DNA of 64,000 nt, from contig JBQEQX010000001.1 in NCBI GenBank assembly GCA_052043515.1, positions 744,001 through 808,000 on the forward strand, written 5' to 3'. The translations under genes and the position numbers were made by a program. Positions 1 through 11,445 of this stretch are shown in pieces. The notes beneath the pieces are model-generated. The model saw only the letters and a list, made by a program, of their open reading frames with translations, was not told where the DNA came from and did no database searches. Position 1 is the stretch's first letter. Each line of letters begins with the position of its first letter. Source of the stretch: Ehrlichia sp052043515 (lineage in GTDB: Bacteria > Pseudomonadota > Alphaproteobacteria > Rickettsiales > Anaplasmataceae).

Positions 1-486
1 AATATTAGGGAACCTATTGTTAATTTCGGACCAATTGTGATAATTATTTGCTGGTATGATTTCAACGTATTCATCTACTGTAGAGTATTTACTTAGAGCT
101 TTAAATAGGTCTTGTTTAGTAAAGTCTAGCTTTTCACTGTTTTTAGAATTTGCAATTACTATACCATCGTATCCTATGATTAGTTCTATAATATTATTAA
201 TGTTATTACTTTTACACAATTCAACTTCTGATTCCTTAATTTTTCGGGATGACATAACTATATCTGGAGTATTTTTTCCTGTACCTTGACAAAACATGTT
301 GAACCCCATGCCACTGCCGACAGATTCTATAATAGGGGTTCTATGATCTGAAAACTTTCCAAATTCTTCCGCTAAAGCTGAGATAAACGGAAATGCTGTG
401 GATGAGCCAACAACTCTTACTTGTTCAGCACTAGCATTAAATGTGAATATTATTAGTATTAAAAATACTAAAAAAAACCTGCTCAT
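1..486 (-). CDS. pstS: PstS-like periplasmic phosphate-binding protein (3' part outside window)
   Basis: Reading the minus strand from the ATG at 486 gives an uninterrupted frame to the window edge, so about 162 N-terminal residues are visible. It opens with a signal peptide (MSRFFLVFLILIIFTFNASA, cleavage near residue 20), then VRVVGSSTAFPFISALAEEF and a GSGMGF segment. These are the phosphate-contacting loops of the PstS class of ABC substrate-binding proteins. The protein should deliver phosphate to a PstCAB importer in the periplasm; no pstCAB gene is visible. Sco lies upstream on the same strand with a 69-base gap. Family fairly sure; substrate inferred. Confidence 0.8.
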   Translation of the reverse strand, partial: MSRFFLVFLILIIFTFNASAEQVRVVGSSTAFPFISALAEEFGKFSDHRTPIIESVGSGMGFNMFCQGTGKNTPDIVMSSRKIKESEVELCKSNNINNIIELIIGYDGIVIANSKNSEKLDFTKQDLFKALSKYSTVDEYVEIIPANNYHNWSEINNRFPNI

Positions 487-555
487 CAGACATACCTGTA
501 AAAATGCTAAATGTACGTAAAAGTGTGTACTACTCTTTATTAATTAAGTCTTAAA

Positions 556-1173
556 TCAAAGATGCTGTTTAATTAAGGATAGTAACTTATCTATTTGATT
601 TTCTTTTGACTCTAGGTCAGGTACAAAGTGCGTAAGATAATTCCCTTCTTTGTCGATTATGTACATTATTGCAGAATGATTAATTTGACCACTCTCATCT
701 GCCTGTCCAACATAAATTTTGTAATTTTTTATTATTTGATTTATGTCTTCTGGACTTCCTGTTAGCATTTGGATTCTTGAATCAAATTTTTCATGAAACT
801 CCTTCAATTTATCAACTGTATCATTTTGTGGATCAATAGTAATAAAAATTACTTGTAGTTTATCTGATTCGTCAGCAAGTTGTGATAGCAATTCAGATGC
901 TAATCCTAACTCCGTTGGACAAATGCTTTGACAAGAGGAAAATCCGAAAAGGACCAACATATGTTTCCCTAGAAAATCTTTGCTGTTTAATGTCACACCA
1001 TCTTGATTTATTAAACTGAAACTAGAATTGATATCACTTCTATTAGATGTGTTTATTTCTGTTGTACCATGGTGTTGTTTTTGAAATATGTTTTTTTTTG
1101 TAATATAAGAATATCCTATGAAAATTGCGAAAAGTAATAAGAAAATGTTTAATATGGACTTTGTGGTTTTCAT
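556..1173 (-). CDS. Sco1/SenC family copper chaperone
   Basis: This 205-residue protein has one N-terminal membrane anchor (about residues 7-24) and a periplasmic thioredoxin-like domain. The copper site of the family is visible: Cys81 and Cys85 in SSCQSICPTE and the distal His166 in GQINHSAIMYIID. DPQND near 114-118 is also typical. Sco proteins insert copper into the CuA centre of cytochrome c oxidase subunit II, which fits an aerobic intracellular bacterium. The length is normal and the frame is intact. It is followed on the same strand by the PstS-like gene, though a shared transcript is only a guess. Confidence 0.9.
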   Translation of the reverse strand: MKTTKSILNIFLLLFAIFIGYSYITKKNIFQKQHHGTTEINTSNRSDINSSFSLINQDGVTLNSKDFLGKHMLVLFGFSSCQSICPTELGLASELLSQLADESDKLQVIFITIDPQNDTVDKLKEFHEKFDSRIQMLTGSPEDINQIIKNYKIYVGQADESGQINHSAIMYIIDKEGNYLTHFVPDLESKENQIDKLLSLIKQHL

Positions 1174-1731
1174 TGCAGCACGCTCCGATATATAAAAAAT
1201 TTGTGTAAATATACTGAACTATATGCTATAACAAGGTGGTATTATGTCAAGTTACTTAAGACTTTTTGCATTTACGGGTTATCATTTGTTAATTTCCTAA
1301 TATAAAGTAATCACATGCTTGTTTCGTAGATCTTATATTTCTGCGAAAGAAATCATGTTTATTAATAAAATCCTGTGAAATAATTGTAATAGAAAATTGT
1401 TTGCAAAAAGTATTTCATCCTAGGAAAGAGTGAAAGTCAAAAGAGTTATACATTAACTTGTAAGTGTAAAAAATATGGTAACTCTAAGGTCGCTTAGTAG
1501 AGGTTATACTATAATGTAAAGTTACTACAAATATGACGTAATCGTTCTTCCATATTTATTTTGATTTATACATAAAGGAACAGTCTAAACGCTATATTTA
1601 AATAGTATAGATGTTTATTTAGTATAACTAACAGAGTGCAATGCTTACGACACATGATTACGAGAGGCATGTATTAAATTATGTTTTTCCCACATAATTC
1701 ACCACAAGCATGTGGTTGTAAGAAATACGTA
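1174..1731. other. Non-coding gap
   Basis: About 560 AT-rich bases between the Sco start and the end of the flavoprotein gene. I see no open frame with family features, no tRNA and no clear repeat. The Sco promoter should lie in the part next to 1173, but no convincing -35/-10 pair stands out. Confidence 0.5.
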
Positions 1732-2766
1732 TTAATTGGTTGATGTTTTTAACTTTTGTATGGAAGTTATATAATTGCACGCCTGCGATATAAGATTATT
1801 AATGACTTCTTGAGTAGTTTGTATATCTCGTATCATCCCTACACTTTGTCCAGCCATAAGGGATCCATTGGTTATGTCTCCATTGATTGCTGCATTTCTT
1901 AATGCTCCAGCCCAAAATTTTTCTATGCTAAGCTGTCCTTCTTCTTTTGAAATTTTCCCCTGACAGTACAAATTAATAACATCTTTTTGTAGTTCTAAAA
2001 ACTTACTGCTTGCATCATTTTGTATAGCCCTTACCGGTATTACTGGAAAATCTTTGCTTAATTGTAGTGATGATACTGCATCTCTAGAGGAGGATTTAAT
2101 GAATACTTCCTTAAAGTTTTTATGTGCACGTGATTCATGAGTGCATACAAAAAGTGTACCAATTTGGCACCCACTGGCTCCCATTATTAGATAATGAGCT
2201 ATCATTTCACCTCTTCCAATTCCTCCGGCAATAAAAATAGGAACTTTTTTTAGTGACCCTTCTTGTTTAAAGTGTGGTAGTATCTCTTGAGCGAGCACAG
2301 AAGTACTGACAGGCCCTATGTGGCCTCCTGCTTCCATTCCTTCTATTATTAGTGCATCTGCTCCTGCCCTGACAAGTCTTTTTGCAATGGATAAAGATGG
2401 AGCAAAACACATGGTCTTAATTTTTGTATCTTTAATGTGCTTTATTATTGCACTATTTGGAATACTTCCTGCTAATACTATGTGTGTAATATTTGTTTTA
2501 ATGCATACTTCAATCAAATCGCTTAAATTTGGATGCATTACAATTAAATTTACACCAAAAGGATTATCGGTTAATTGCTGAGTAAGTATTATTTCTCTTT
2601 TCAATTCTTCAGGGCTAATAGAACCACATGCTAAAACTCCAAACCCTCCAGCGTTGGATATAGCAGATACCAGATAAGGATCTGATACCCAGCTCATTGC
2701 TCCACCCATAATGGCAAAACTACTGCCCAAAAACTCTGTTCCTGTCTTCCATAATTCTGATAGCAT
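1732..2766 (-). CDS. Nitronate monooxygenase / FabK-like flavoprotein
   Basis: A 344-residue FMN-dependent TIM-barrel protein of the 2-nitropropane dioxygenase family. Visible motifs are the N-terminal MGGAMSWVSDP strand (20-30), SNAGGFGVLACGS (38-49), the EGMEAGGHIGP loop (142-152) with the family His149, and GGIGRGEMIAHYLIMGASGCQIGTLF (181-206) that binds the FMN phosphate. Members either oxidise alkyl nitronates or act as FabK enoyl-ACP reductases; sequence alone does not decide. It starts 10 bases after the cytochrome b561 gene on the same strand, so the two are probably one transcript. Confidence 0.85.
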   Translation of the reverse strand: MLSELWKTGTEFLGSSFAIMGGAMSWVSDPYLVSAISNAGGFGVLACGSISPEELKREIILTQQLTDNPFGVNLIVMHPNLSDLIEVCIKTNITHIVLAGSIPNSAIIKHIKDTKIKTMCFAPSLSIAKRLVRAGADALIIEGMEAGGHIGPVSTSVLAQEILPHFKQEGSLKKVPIFIAGGIGRGEMIAHYLIMGASGCQIGTLFVCTHESRAHKNFKEVFIKSSSRDAVSSLQLSKDFPVIPVRAIQNDASSKFLELQKDVINLYCQGKISKEEGQLSIEKFWAGALRNAAINGDITNGSLMAGQSVGMIRDIQTTQEVINNLISQACNYITSIQKLKTSTN

Positions 2767-2776
2767 AATAACTCTA

Positions 2777-3301
2777 TTACATTATACGGTGAAAAATATT
2801 ATCTTTGTCTATAAATTTGTGCTTTAGTGCTGCTAATATGTGTAATGCTATTAAGACAGATAGCATATACGCACAAATATTGTGCAATTGCTGTGCAACA
2901 TTGGCTATATTTTTGTTAGTGTCAATTAGTAATGGGATGTTGAGTGATAAAACTTTTATTGCCTTACCTGAAGCTGAGGACATAACGTAACCTGATGTAG
3001 CCATTGTTATAGAAGTAATGTATAATCCGACATGTGTCGCCTTAGAAGCTAAAACTAAATGATATGGGAAACTTTTTGGGTACTGGGGTATTACTGAGCT
3101 AAACCTACATACTACACGTAGCACTAGCAAAAATAGCAAGGTTATTCCTATTGCTTTATGTAAAGCATATACTTGTCCTATGGGGTAGCTATCAGGAAAC
3201 ATTTTCATTTTCATGCAAAATCCCATACCTAGCATCAGTATTATTGGTATACCACTTAACCAATGCATTATTCTGAGAGAAATGTGATATTTTTTTTTCA
3301 T
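2777..3301 (-). CDS. cybB: Cytochrome b561 family protein
   Basis: This 174-residue integral membrane protein has four hydrophobic helices and the conserved histidines of the bacterial b561 family: HWLSG (His13), ALHKAIG (His47), a His in QQLHNI in the third quarter, and ALHILAALKHK near the C terminus. These would hold two b-type haems, and the family passes electrons between quinol and an acceptor in the inner membrane. It is the first gene of a probable two-gene unit with the downstream flavoprotein. The partner of the electron transfer cannot be told from the sequence. Confidence 0.85.
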   Translation of the reverse strand: MKKKYHISLRIMHWLSGIPIILMLGMGFCMKMKMFPDSYPIGQVYALHKAIGITLLFLLVLRVVCRFSSVIPQYPKSFPYHLVLASKATHVGLYITSITMATSGYVMSSASGKAIKVLSLNIPLLIDTNKNIANVAQQLHNICAYMLSVLIALHILAALKHKFIDKDNIFHRIM

Positions 3302-3450
3302 TAATCAACAATACCGTAACGTGCTAACATGCCTATATATAATATACATGGAAATATTATCAATAAAATATTTTGTAAGGTTTTAAGTGACTGATGGCTA
3401 TTGTTTCTGTATAATCTTAACAATTGAGTAATAACTGATTCTCGAATATA

Positions 3451-5071
3451 GTGTCATTTGCAAATCTTTCAAGGAATGTTTTTGTATATATATTAGTTGG
3501 ATTGTTTGTATCGCCGATAGTTTCTTTGATCTCCATCATATTTACTGAAGATAAAACGGTGGATCTGTTAACTTCCACTCTGCCTGAGTATGCTTATAAT
3601 ACTGTTGCGTTGATGTTAGGTGTTGGTTCAATTAGTCTGATTATTGGGATAGCGACTGCTTGGTTTGTAACTTATTATTCATTTTTCGGACGTAGATTTT
3701 TTTGAAGTTGCTCTTTTTTTGCCGCTTTCGATTCCAGGATATATAGTTGCGTATGTTTATGTGAATATTTTTGAATTTTCTGGTCCTTTGCAGATTTTTT
3801 TGAGAGAAATGTTTCATTGGAGTAAGGGAGATTATTATTTTCCTAGTGTTAAATCCTTAGGATGGGGAATTATTATTATAGGGTTTAACCTATATCCTTA
3901 TGTTTATATGTTAGTTAGAACAGGTTTAATAGCAATTCGTAGCACTGTTGCAGTTGCAACTACGTTGTGTTCTTCTAGGTATAAAATTTTAACTTGTATT
4001 GCATTACCTGCAGTTCGCCCCGCTATTGCTGTTGGTATATCGTTTGTACTAATGGAAGTAATATCTGATTTTGGTACGCCACAATTTCTTGCAATAGATA
4101 CTTTCACTAGGGGAATATACAGGAATTGGTTCCTGTTACATGATAAGTATTCAGCTTGTTTATTTGCCTTTATGGCATTGTTCTTTATATTTCTGCTCAT
4201 CATACTAGAAAAATTATTCCGTGGTAAAGGAATATCTTACTCAACAATAAAAATGAATACTGAGTACTATCATACCTGGTTGGTTAAAAGTAAATTTAAG
4301 CTTGCACTAATATATTTTATCTGCTTGGTACCGATATTGATGGGGTTTGTAATTCCAGTGATTCCTTTATTGTATTGGACTATTGGAAAAATTGGAATAT
4401 TGATTACCAATAGTAGATTTTATATATCTATACTTAATAGTGTTTGCATTGCGTTAGTAACTGCTGTCGTTGCTGTTATAATATCAATTATTATGTCATA
4501 TATCGTTAGAAAGAGAGAATCATTATCTTATGCAATAAAATTCATTGTTATGGGCTATGCAATTCCTAATACTATTGTTGCTGTAAGTATAATGGTTTTA
4601 TTAGGTAGTTTATCACGTTTTGTTAATTCTTATTTTTCATTTATTCTTATTGGTACGACTTTCGGATTAATATATTCTTATCTTTTTAGATTTCTTGCTG
4701 TATCTTTGGGGCCTATAGAGTCTGGATTAAATAAGATTCCAAAAGAGATAGATTGGTCATCTTCATTAATGGGCCATAATATCGTTTCTACATGCTTCAA
4801 TGTTCATATCCCAATGATCCAAAAAAGTATATTGGTAGGATTTTTATTGGTGTTTGTTGATGTGATAAAAGAGTTGGCAGCAACGTTAATTATCAGGCCT
4901 TTTAATTTTGATACTATGGCTACTCGAATGTATGAGCTTATTAGTGATGAAAGATATACTGATGCAGCTCCCTATGCTTTAGTAATAGTATTGATTGGGT
5001 TAATATCTGTAGTAATGTTATGTAAGATGTTTCAATATGACAAATCTAAGTATAGCAAGGTTATATTGTAG
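3451..5071 (+). CDS. fbpB: Fe3+ ABC transporter permease (FbpB type), one frame break
   Basis: Two frames join into one 539-residue permease once a single T is removed from the T7 run at 3697-3703; the join reads GRRFFEVALFLPLSIPGYIVAYVY. The product has about twelve membrane helices in two halves, each with the permease EAA-type loop (one near ALPAVRPAIAVGISFVLMEVISDFG, one near HIPMIQKSILVGFLLVFVDVIKELAATLIIRPF), as in FbpB/SfuB iron(III) permeases. It works with a periplasmic FbpA and an ATPase FbpC, neither of which is here. The GTG start at 3451 has no strong ribosome site, so the start is tentative. Confidence 0.85.
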
Positions 5072-5642
5072 AGTTTGTATTACAAACTGGCTCATATTCT
5101 AATGTTGATGTAAGTAAATACGGAAGTCTATTTTATCATTGAATGTATTATTCAAGTGATTTGCTGTGGATAAATATTGTAGTACTTAAAGTTTTTTTAA
5201 TTTTGTTATATGAACAAAATACACAAGTATCTCATAATCTACTAAGTTTTATGTAGGTGTAACTTTATTAGAAGCTTTTTTTACATATAGATTACTATAT
5301 AACCTACTGTTAGTAGCTTTTTTCTCAGGAGACATAAAGATCCATATCTTATCTAGGTTACATAGTTTTGTATTTAAGTGTTACCTTTTAAATAGTGTAC
5401 GTACAAAATTGTATCGATACTCAGATAACTGTTATTTGATCGCATCCTTTTAAGCAATGCATACTGTTAAAGCATCTAAGGATTAATGCAGAGCTTCAAT
5501 TGATGTTTATTGTATGATGAATAAACGAGCCGTCATAATCCACTATGATTTGTTTAGTATTCGATTAAAAGCGGTTTATCTATGATCATTATAAAGGCAT
5601 TTATCACTCTCTAATAAGTAACTAAAGTTTAATGTCATGATA
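5072..5642. other. Non-coding gap between convergent genes
   Basis: About 570 AT-rich bases between the 3' ends of the permease gene (plus) and the HlyD gene (minus). I see no coding frame, tRNA or clear hairpin terminator. Confidence 0.5.
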
Positions 5643-7130
5643 TTATCTTTCATTGAAAGCTTTTTCAAAAGTACTAGTTATCGGAGTAAACAAGTAGTTA
5701 AGTAAAGTACGTGACTGAGTTATTATGAAAACTTCTGCTGGCATTCCAGGATATAACCTCATATTTTTTAATTTAGCAGATTGTGTCTTTGGTATTATTA
5801 CCTGTATCTTGTAATAACGCATTCCATTGACTTCAGTTAATGCATCAGCTGATACTTGTGTTACTATACCATCCACTAGTCCAATTTTACGTATATTGTA
5901 GGCACTGAGGCGTACTTTTGCTTTTAATCCTTGATAGTTTTCATATGATACTATGTTTCTATCTTTTGACTGTGCTGATAGAATTTCTTCTATATGTTTT
6001 GTTTGTATTTTTGCGTCTATAACCAAGTCATCATTTAATGGTACAACGTTTGTGATTGGGGCGCCAGGCGGTATCACTCCACCTTCGGTATGGTACTTTA
6101 ATCCTGTTATAATTCCTGATTGAGGAGACCTTATTGTAGTTCTATCTAATATGTCTTGTGCGGTTTTCATTCTTTCTTTTAGGTCCGCAATTGCAGAAGC
6201 TATATCTTTGAGCTCAATATTGATTTTATTTTGTACATTATTGGTAACATTAATTATTTCTAGCTTGTTCTCCCCAATTTTTTGATTTACTGATGCAATA
6301 GAAGATTTAATTTGCCCTATTTTCCCTTCGGATTCAGCATGTTGTAGTTCAAGAGCAGTGATATATGGTTTACTAATATATCCGTCGTTTAAAAGACTCT
6401 TTTTTGCTTCTAATTCTTCGCTGATAAGTTGATGTTGAGTTGTTGCTGAAGTTAATTGAGAAGCTAATCCTGATAATTCTTGACGTAATTGTTTTGTTCG
6501 CTGTTGTAAAATGTTAATTTGTCCAGATACATTTTTTTTATGAGATTCAAATAACTGTTGTTGATTTTTTATAATCTGGCTCCTTGTTTTACTATCCGAT
6601 AAGTTGTTTATAATCTCCGGAAAGATTATAGACTTGTAATCGTATTTTATCGCTATTAATCTAGCATCTGTTGCAAGCAAATCAAGCATGCGTTCTTTTA
6701 TAATATCTAAATTAGCTTTAGCTATGGTATTATGTAAATATATTATGGGTTGGTTTTTTGCTACTAATTCTCCCTCTTTCACCAAAATTTTATCAATGAT
6801 ACCACCTTCTAAATGTTGTACTATTTGTTTTTCCGATGAAGAAATTACTTCTCCTTGTGCAATTACTGATCCATCTAGTGGGGCAATTGCTGCCCACATC
6901 CCAAATACACCAAAAAACAATAAGATAACTATGAAGCCGGTAAATAGCGGCCCCCATGATACCTTTAATACTTCATTTATTGAATCTTGTTTCGTATGTT
7001 TAAACAGAAAATTTACAATGCCATCTACTATTGATAATGATTTCTTTAAAATGTTAGATCCTTTTCTTTCTTCACTTTTATCTGTATGCAAAGTGTTATG
7101 ACCTAAAAGTTTCGGTAACGAAACTCCCAT
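5643..7130 (-). CDS. HlyD-type periplasmic adaptor of a type I secretion system
   Basis: A membrane-fusion protein of about 495 residues: cytoplasmic N terminus, one membrane helix (about 62-82), a lipoyl-type half motif (IVQHLEGGIIDKILVKEGE, about 103-121), a long coiled-coil middle, the second half motif (RSPQSGIITGLKYHTEGGVIPPG) and a C-terminal beta-barrel ending in YPGMPAEVFI. It would link an inner-membrane ABC exporter to an outer-membrane TolC channel to export proteins without a cleaved signal. I chose the ATG at 7130 (MGVSLPKLLG). The frame is open 31 codons further upstream, including an ATG at 7160, so the start is uncertain. The ABC partner is not adjacent. Confidence 0.88.
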   Translation of the reverse strand: MGVSLPKLLGHNTLHTDKSEERKGSNILKKSLSIVDGIVNFLFKHTKQDSINEVLKVSWGPLFTGFIVILLFFGVFGMWAAIAPLDGSVIAQGEVISSSEKQIVQHLEGGIIDKILVKEGELVAKNQPIIYLHNTIAKANLDIIKERMLDLLATDARLIAIKYDYKSIIFPEIINNLSDSKTRSQIIKNQQQLFESHKKNVSGQINILQQRTKQLRQELSGLASQLTSATTQHQLISEELEAKKSLLNDGYISKPYITALELQHAESEGKIGQIKSSIASVNQKIGENKLEIINVTNNVQNKINIELKDIASAIADLKERMKTAQDILDRTTIRSPQSGIITGLKYHTEGGVIPPGAPITNVVPLNDDLVIDAKIQTKHIEEILSAQSKDRNIVSYENYQGLKAKVRLSAYNIRKIGLVDGIVTQVSADALTEVNGMRYYKIQVIIPKTQSAKLKNMRLYPGMPAEVFIITQSRTLLNYLFTPITSTFEKAFNER

Positions 7131-7736
7131 TTTTATAAGATTTTTGAGCCTTTTATACATAAATATAATACAATAAGTGTACACACTTAATTTATAGCAC
7201 ATTTGGTAAATATTATAATGCACTATTTATCAAATAAATTTCTTAAACATGTTTGCTTACTTCAAAACTTACTTTTGAATAGATGAAATTTTGGTTATTA
7301 CAAATGTTTTATTGTACTTAACAGTTCTTAATACCTTTGTAGATAAAATCTATACTGATCTGTTTATTTAAGAATTATGGTTTTGCTTTTTTCTAAGTCT
7401 ATGAAAGATTCTTTAAAGAATTAGTTTTATTATTGAGGTGATATATTGGTGAATTATATTATTCATAATCGAATTGGTTTTTAGTGTAATAAATGAGAAG
7501 GTTTTATAGTATACTCTTTAATTAATGTACTTGCATTAGTGTGTACATTTGGTGGAACAATATGTTAAATGTTTTTAGTGAAAGTTTTTATATAGTTTTG
7601 TTACTGGGCAATATGACTGTGTTTCCTTAGTTAATTTTTGTCCAACCTTCCGTATTACTTAAAATTTTTTGTATAGAAAGTATGATATGCTTTCTGGTAT
7701 CACGGCCAGTTTAATGTTCTACTTGATATGTTATCC
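7131..7736. other. Non-coding gap
   Basis: About 600 AT-rich bases, apart from the possible 5' extension of the HlyD gene to 7223. Nothing recognisable. Confidence 0.45.
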
Positions 7737-8378
7737 TTAATTAAAGTTGACCTTGAATATATTGTACTTTTCTACCTTATTAGCTATATAAGATTTCACT
7801 TTGTGTATCTGTATTACATTGTTTATATGTCTTTCTAAAAAAAGAATGGTATCAGTATGATTATCTGAAAAGTCATTGATAAAATATAGAATAGTGCATG
7901 TGTATATGCAGGCTAGCGTAACCCTTTTAGTGTAATGGTTAAAGTCAGTTGATGTATCTCCAATTAAGTGCCAGATATGGTCCACTATTTTATATAAAGA
8001 ATGAGTAAAAAAACATATATTATTTGGTGTTGCAGACAAGATGCTCTTTAGCAATTCCCTGTAGTTTGGTAGCGACGTATAGTATGTTAAGCATAATTGG
8101 ACGGCGTGTTGTATTTTTTCACGAATTTTTAAATTGTCTGTATTGTCTATTTTGTGAAATTCAGTTGTGATAAAACTAATCAGGTTTTCATTTACGTAGT
8201 TCAATACATCGTATATTCCATCGTGAAATTTACAAAAATCTTCTGTTAAACCTAAGTTTGTGCAGGCTTTTAATAACGTATCATTAGATACGCCGTTAAA
8301 TGGTATTAGTGATATTGTCGCTTTTATTATTGATGAGTAGTTATCCATGGCTTTAGCTAAAACAAATCGCGTTAACAT
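7737..8378 (-). CDS. COQ9 family protein (ubiquinone biosynthesis)
   Basis: This 213-residue protein resembles the COQ9 / RpsU-divergently-transcribed family. The N-terminal three-helix part (about 14-55: SSIIKATISLIPFNGVSNDTL..ACTNLGLTEDFCKFHDG) looks like the TetR-like fold of COQ9, and the rest is helical with aromatic-rich segments. COQ9 binds isoprenoid lipid and assists COQ7-type hydroxylation in ubiquinone synthesis. The assignment rests on overall pattern, not on catalytic residues, since the family has none. The first ATG is followed by another in-frame ATG at residue 11, either of which may be used. Confidence 0.75.
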   Translation of the reverse strand: MLTRFVLAKAMDNYSSIIKATISLIPFNGVSNDTLLKACTNLGLTEDFCKFHDGIYDVLNYVNENLISFITTEFHKIDNTDNLKIREKIQHAVQLCLTYYTSLPNYRELLKSILSATPNNICFFTHSLYKIVDHIWHLIGDTSTDFNHYTKRVTLACIYTCTILYFINDFSDNHTDTILFLERHINNVIQIHKVKSYIANKVEKYNIFKVNFN

Positions 8379-8926
8379 TACAATGTTAGAATGATTGTGA
8401 CAAGCATAAATCTAATAACTATTCCAGAGAGTTAAGAATTATATGAATACAGAATTCTGATCATGAGGTAAGTGCTGTTCCATGAGTTATCTTTTTTATT
8501 GATTAAAAGCAGCCAGTGGATTTGGATGAGTTCTTTGTTCAGCAATGTGAATAATTTTATTGATATATTTTTAAAAATTATTCATTGCGAATTATTGCCA
8601 GAAATCTAGTCTGAAATGAATAATACTTGCTCTTGATAGATTAAGTACACATGTTTTTATGTATACAAGTGACATTATGCATTTATGCTCAAATTTTCTA
8701 GTCAATTTGGAAAATATTGTTTGGGTATTGGATTGTTGTAACTTTATTTTATAACTTTTAAAACCTAAGAGATTTGTGACGCAATGTTTGAGGATGTTAT
8801 CTGTTAGAACTTAATTTGATTATCGGCAAGTATTATGCAAGCTAACAGTGTATCGAGGTAAATGACGATGGATATAATAACCTCGAATTTATGTGAAAAA
8901 GAATAATGTCTATAGATGTAGGTTAG
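8379..8926. other. Non-coding gap
   Basis: About 550 AT-rich bases between the RNase J stop and the COQ9 start. No supported gene or RNA was found. Confidence 0.45.
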
Positions 8927-10547
8927 TTAATCTACGTATTCTATTTGTACTTCAATAAATGGCTTATTCTTTATATCATATTTTAGAGCGTTAAAGATTA
9001 TGTTTTCTACAAAATGTTTTATGTTATGTACTTTTTTTTGAATGAAATTCACTGCTTATTTTGGCTGAGATTTTTTTAACGATATGGTTGTCATAATAAT
9101 CTAATACTCCTGGAGCAAAAATTCTAGGTTCTTTCAATAGCTCCTTTCTACTGTTTAAAATGAGTGTTACTATAACGATTCCTGAGTCTCTCATCTTTTT
9201 CCGCATGTATATCACGTTTCCTTGTGGGTGGTGTAGGAAGCTGCCGTCAACTCCAAAATAACCTGACTTTACAGAATTTACTTTTTTACATTCAGTTATG
9301 TTTATTACGTCTCCCGGATGAACAATAATTGTCTCATCTACATTGCATTGTTGCGCAACTTTAATGTGTTCATGCATATGTATGTATTCTCCATGTACAG
9401 GAATGGATAGCTTAGGTCTCACTAACGAATACATGACACATATTTCATTTCTGGATGGGTGACCTGATACATGTACGTGCTCCATGAACTCTGTTATTAC
9501 ATTAATTCCCATATTAACGAAATTGTTGAATACATTATATATACGTTTTTCATTACCTGGAATGATCTTAGAAGAAAAAATGACAATGTCTCCACGTCCT
9601 AATTTCGTTAACGGATGAGAATTATTAGCAAGTTTGGCAGTAGCTGCTAATCTTTCGCCTTGACAACCAGTACAAAGTAATAACACTTGATTACTCGGAA
9701 GTTTATTTGCTTGATTTATATCAACGAATTCTGGAATATCTTGTAAATAACCACTATTCTGCGCAGCTTGTATCATTCTTATAAGAGATTTTCCTAATAT
9801 CGCTATTTTTCTATTTAATTTTGCTGCAACTTGTGATATGGTGCTAATGCGCGCGATGTTGGAAGCAAATAATGATATAGCGACTTTTTGATCACAGGCT
9901 TTTATAATATTGAATAGGTTTTCTCCTAGTTCACCTTCTGACCCAGATTTATTTTTAGTAAAAATATTGGTTGAGTCGCATACGAGTGCCAGAACTCCTT
10001 CGTCTCCTAACTCCTTCAATCTTTGAGTATTCGATACAGGACCAATAACTGGACTATCATCTAACTTCCAATCTCCTGTATGTATCACTATACCTTTTTC
10101 AGTATGCAGCGCAATTGCATTCATTTCTGGTATCGAATGTGTCAAATTTATGAATTCCAGATCGAAAGGACCTAATTTTAGCCTTGTGGTTACATCAATT
10201 TCTGTTATAGGAGCTTTTATTTGATATTCTTTCAATTTTGCTTCTAATAAGGTAGCTGTAAATCTTGTTGCATATATTGGACATTGTAAATCGCTCCATA
10301 GGTATTGTATACCTCCCATGTGATCTTCATGAGCATGAGTTAGAACTATACCTAGTAAATTTTTTCTATTTTTCTTAATGAAACTAATGTCAGCAACAAT
10401 CATGTCTATTCCTGGCATGTTGTCATCGGCAAACCCAGCTCCGAAATCAATGATTATCCACTTCCCCTTAAAATGATATAAATTGACATTCATTCCTATT
10501 TGTCCAACTCCCCCTAGTGGAACGAACAACAAATCATCAGTATTCAT
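8927..10547 (-). CDS. rnj: Ribonuclease J, C terminus recovered across a homopolymer break
   Basis: A metallo-beta-lactamase/beta-CASP ribonuclease of 539 residues after correction. Visible are the zinc motif HAHEDHMGG (71-79), HTGDWKLDD, CDSTN, the beta-CASP HVHVSGHPSRNE and IPVHGEYIHMHEH. RNase J degrades and matures RNA by endo- and 5'-exonuclease action. The raw frame ends at 9024, but removing one base from the run at 9032-9039 continues it for 32 residues to 8927 (KKKVHNIKHFVENIIF...KPFIEVQIEYVD), which has the character of the family's C-terminal domain. The ATG start is supported by PLGGVGQIGMN at residues 10-20. Confidence 0.9.
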
Positions 10548-10801
10548 TATCAGTACATCATAAAAACTTAATGACTAGCATACCTTATTTATTGTTTGAA
10601 GGAAAGTATTAGAATAATTAATTATTACTAAACTTTGGAATAAACATGTTCTTGATAGTTAAAATTTTAAGTTATTATAAGTCCGTATGTATTTTAGATG
10701 TGAATGTGGAAGAACTAGCGTATACTTGCGCAGTGAGGAGTTCAGTGATTTAGTGTGGTAACACATAGTTTTGTTGTTTCTAATGAGGGGGGATACTATT
10801 A

Positions 10802-11435
10802 ATGTTTTCGTGTGCTTATACCAAATGTAGGAAGATTGTTAATGTATTAGAACAGGTGCGTATGCTATGTTTGTTAGCATATATTATAGGTGCGATATTA
10901 TTTTTATTAACGCGTTATAACAATAGAAATTTTGATATAGAATCTAATTGGTTGATTGGTATGTCAGTAATTGTGTTTTTGGTATTGTCTTATGTTAAAT
11001 TTGTTGTCTGCACTACCGCTGTGGAATCTAAAGATGATGTGGACCAAAAGTTAAAGTTAAGGATTGTCCATAATGTTGGTGGTACAGGAAAATTGATGAA
11101 TAAAGATGAAGTTGGTACTATACTAGTGTTGAGGTGTGTAAGTAATATTATATTTACCTATGTTTGTATTCTTACTGGATGTCTCTTGTTCTTACGTAAT
11201 TTTTTTGTTTGTACAAGAAGAAGTATTGATTTTGAATATATATGATGTAGTATTAGCGTCTGGGATGTCTCTGGCAGGTTTATATTTTTTTGCTAGATTT
11301 TTAGGTGCAAGTTTAGGGGTGTGTAATAATTTTATTGATAATCTAAATGCTAAGCATATGAAGTGTGAAGCCACGGATTTTGTTATTAATGAAATCAATT
11401 CTCAGATGTCGGCGCCATTATCGAGAGCTATGTGA
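10802..11435 (+). CDS. Unknown membrane protein, one frame break
   Basis: I do not recognise this protein. After removing one T from the run at 11200-11206 it reads as 210 residues, with two hydrophobic segments near the N terminus (about 20-36 and 52-66) and two after residue 115, separated by a charged stretch (VESKDDVDQKLKLRIVHNVGG). The start has a strong ribosome site (GAGGGGGGAT about 6 bases ahead of the ATG). The metallophosphoesterase gene begins 11 bases downstream, so the two are very likely cotranscribed and may act together at the envelope. Function unknown. Confidence 0.6.
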
Positions 11436-11445
11436 GTGGGGATTT

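Noticed and set aside
56..289. Plus-strand open frame at the left edge
   Set aside because: It is antisense to the clear PstS-like gene on the minus strand.
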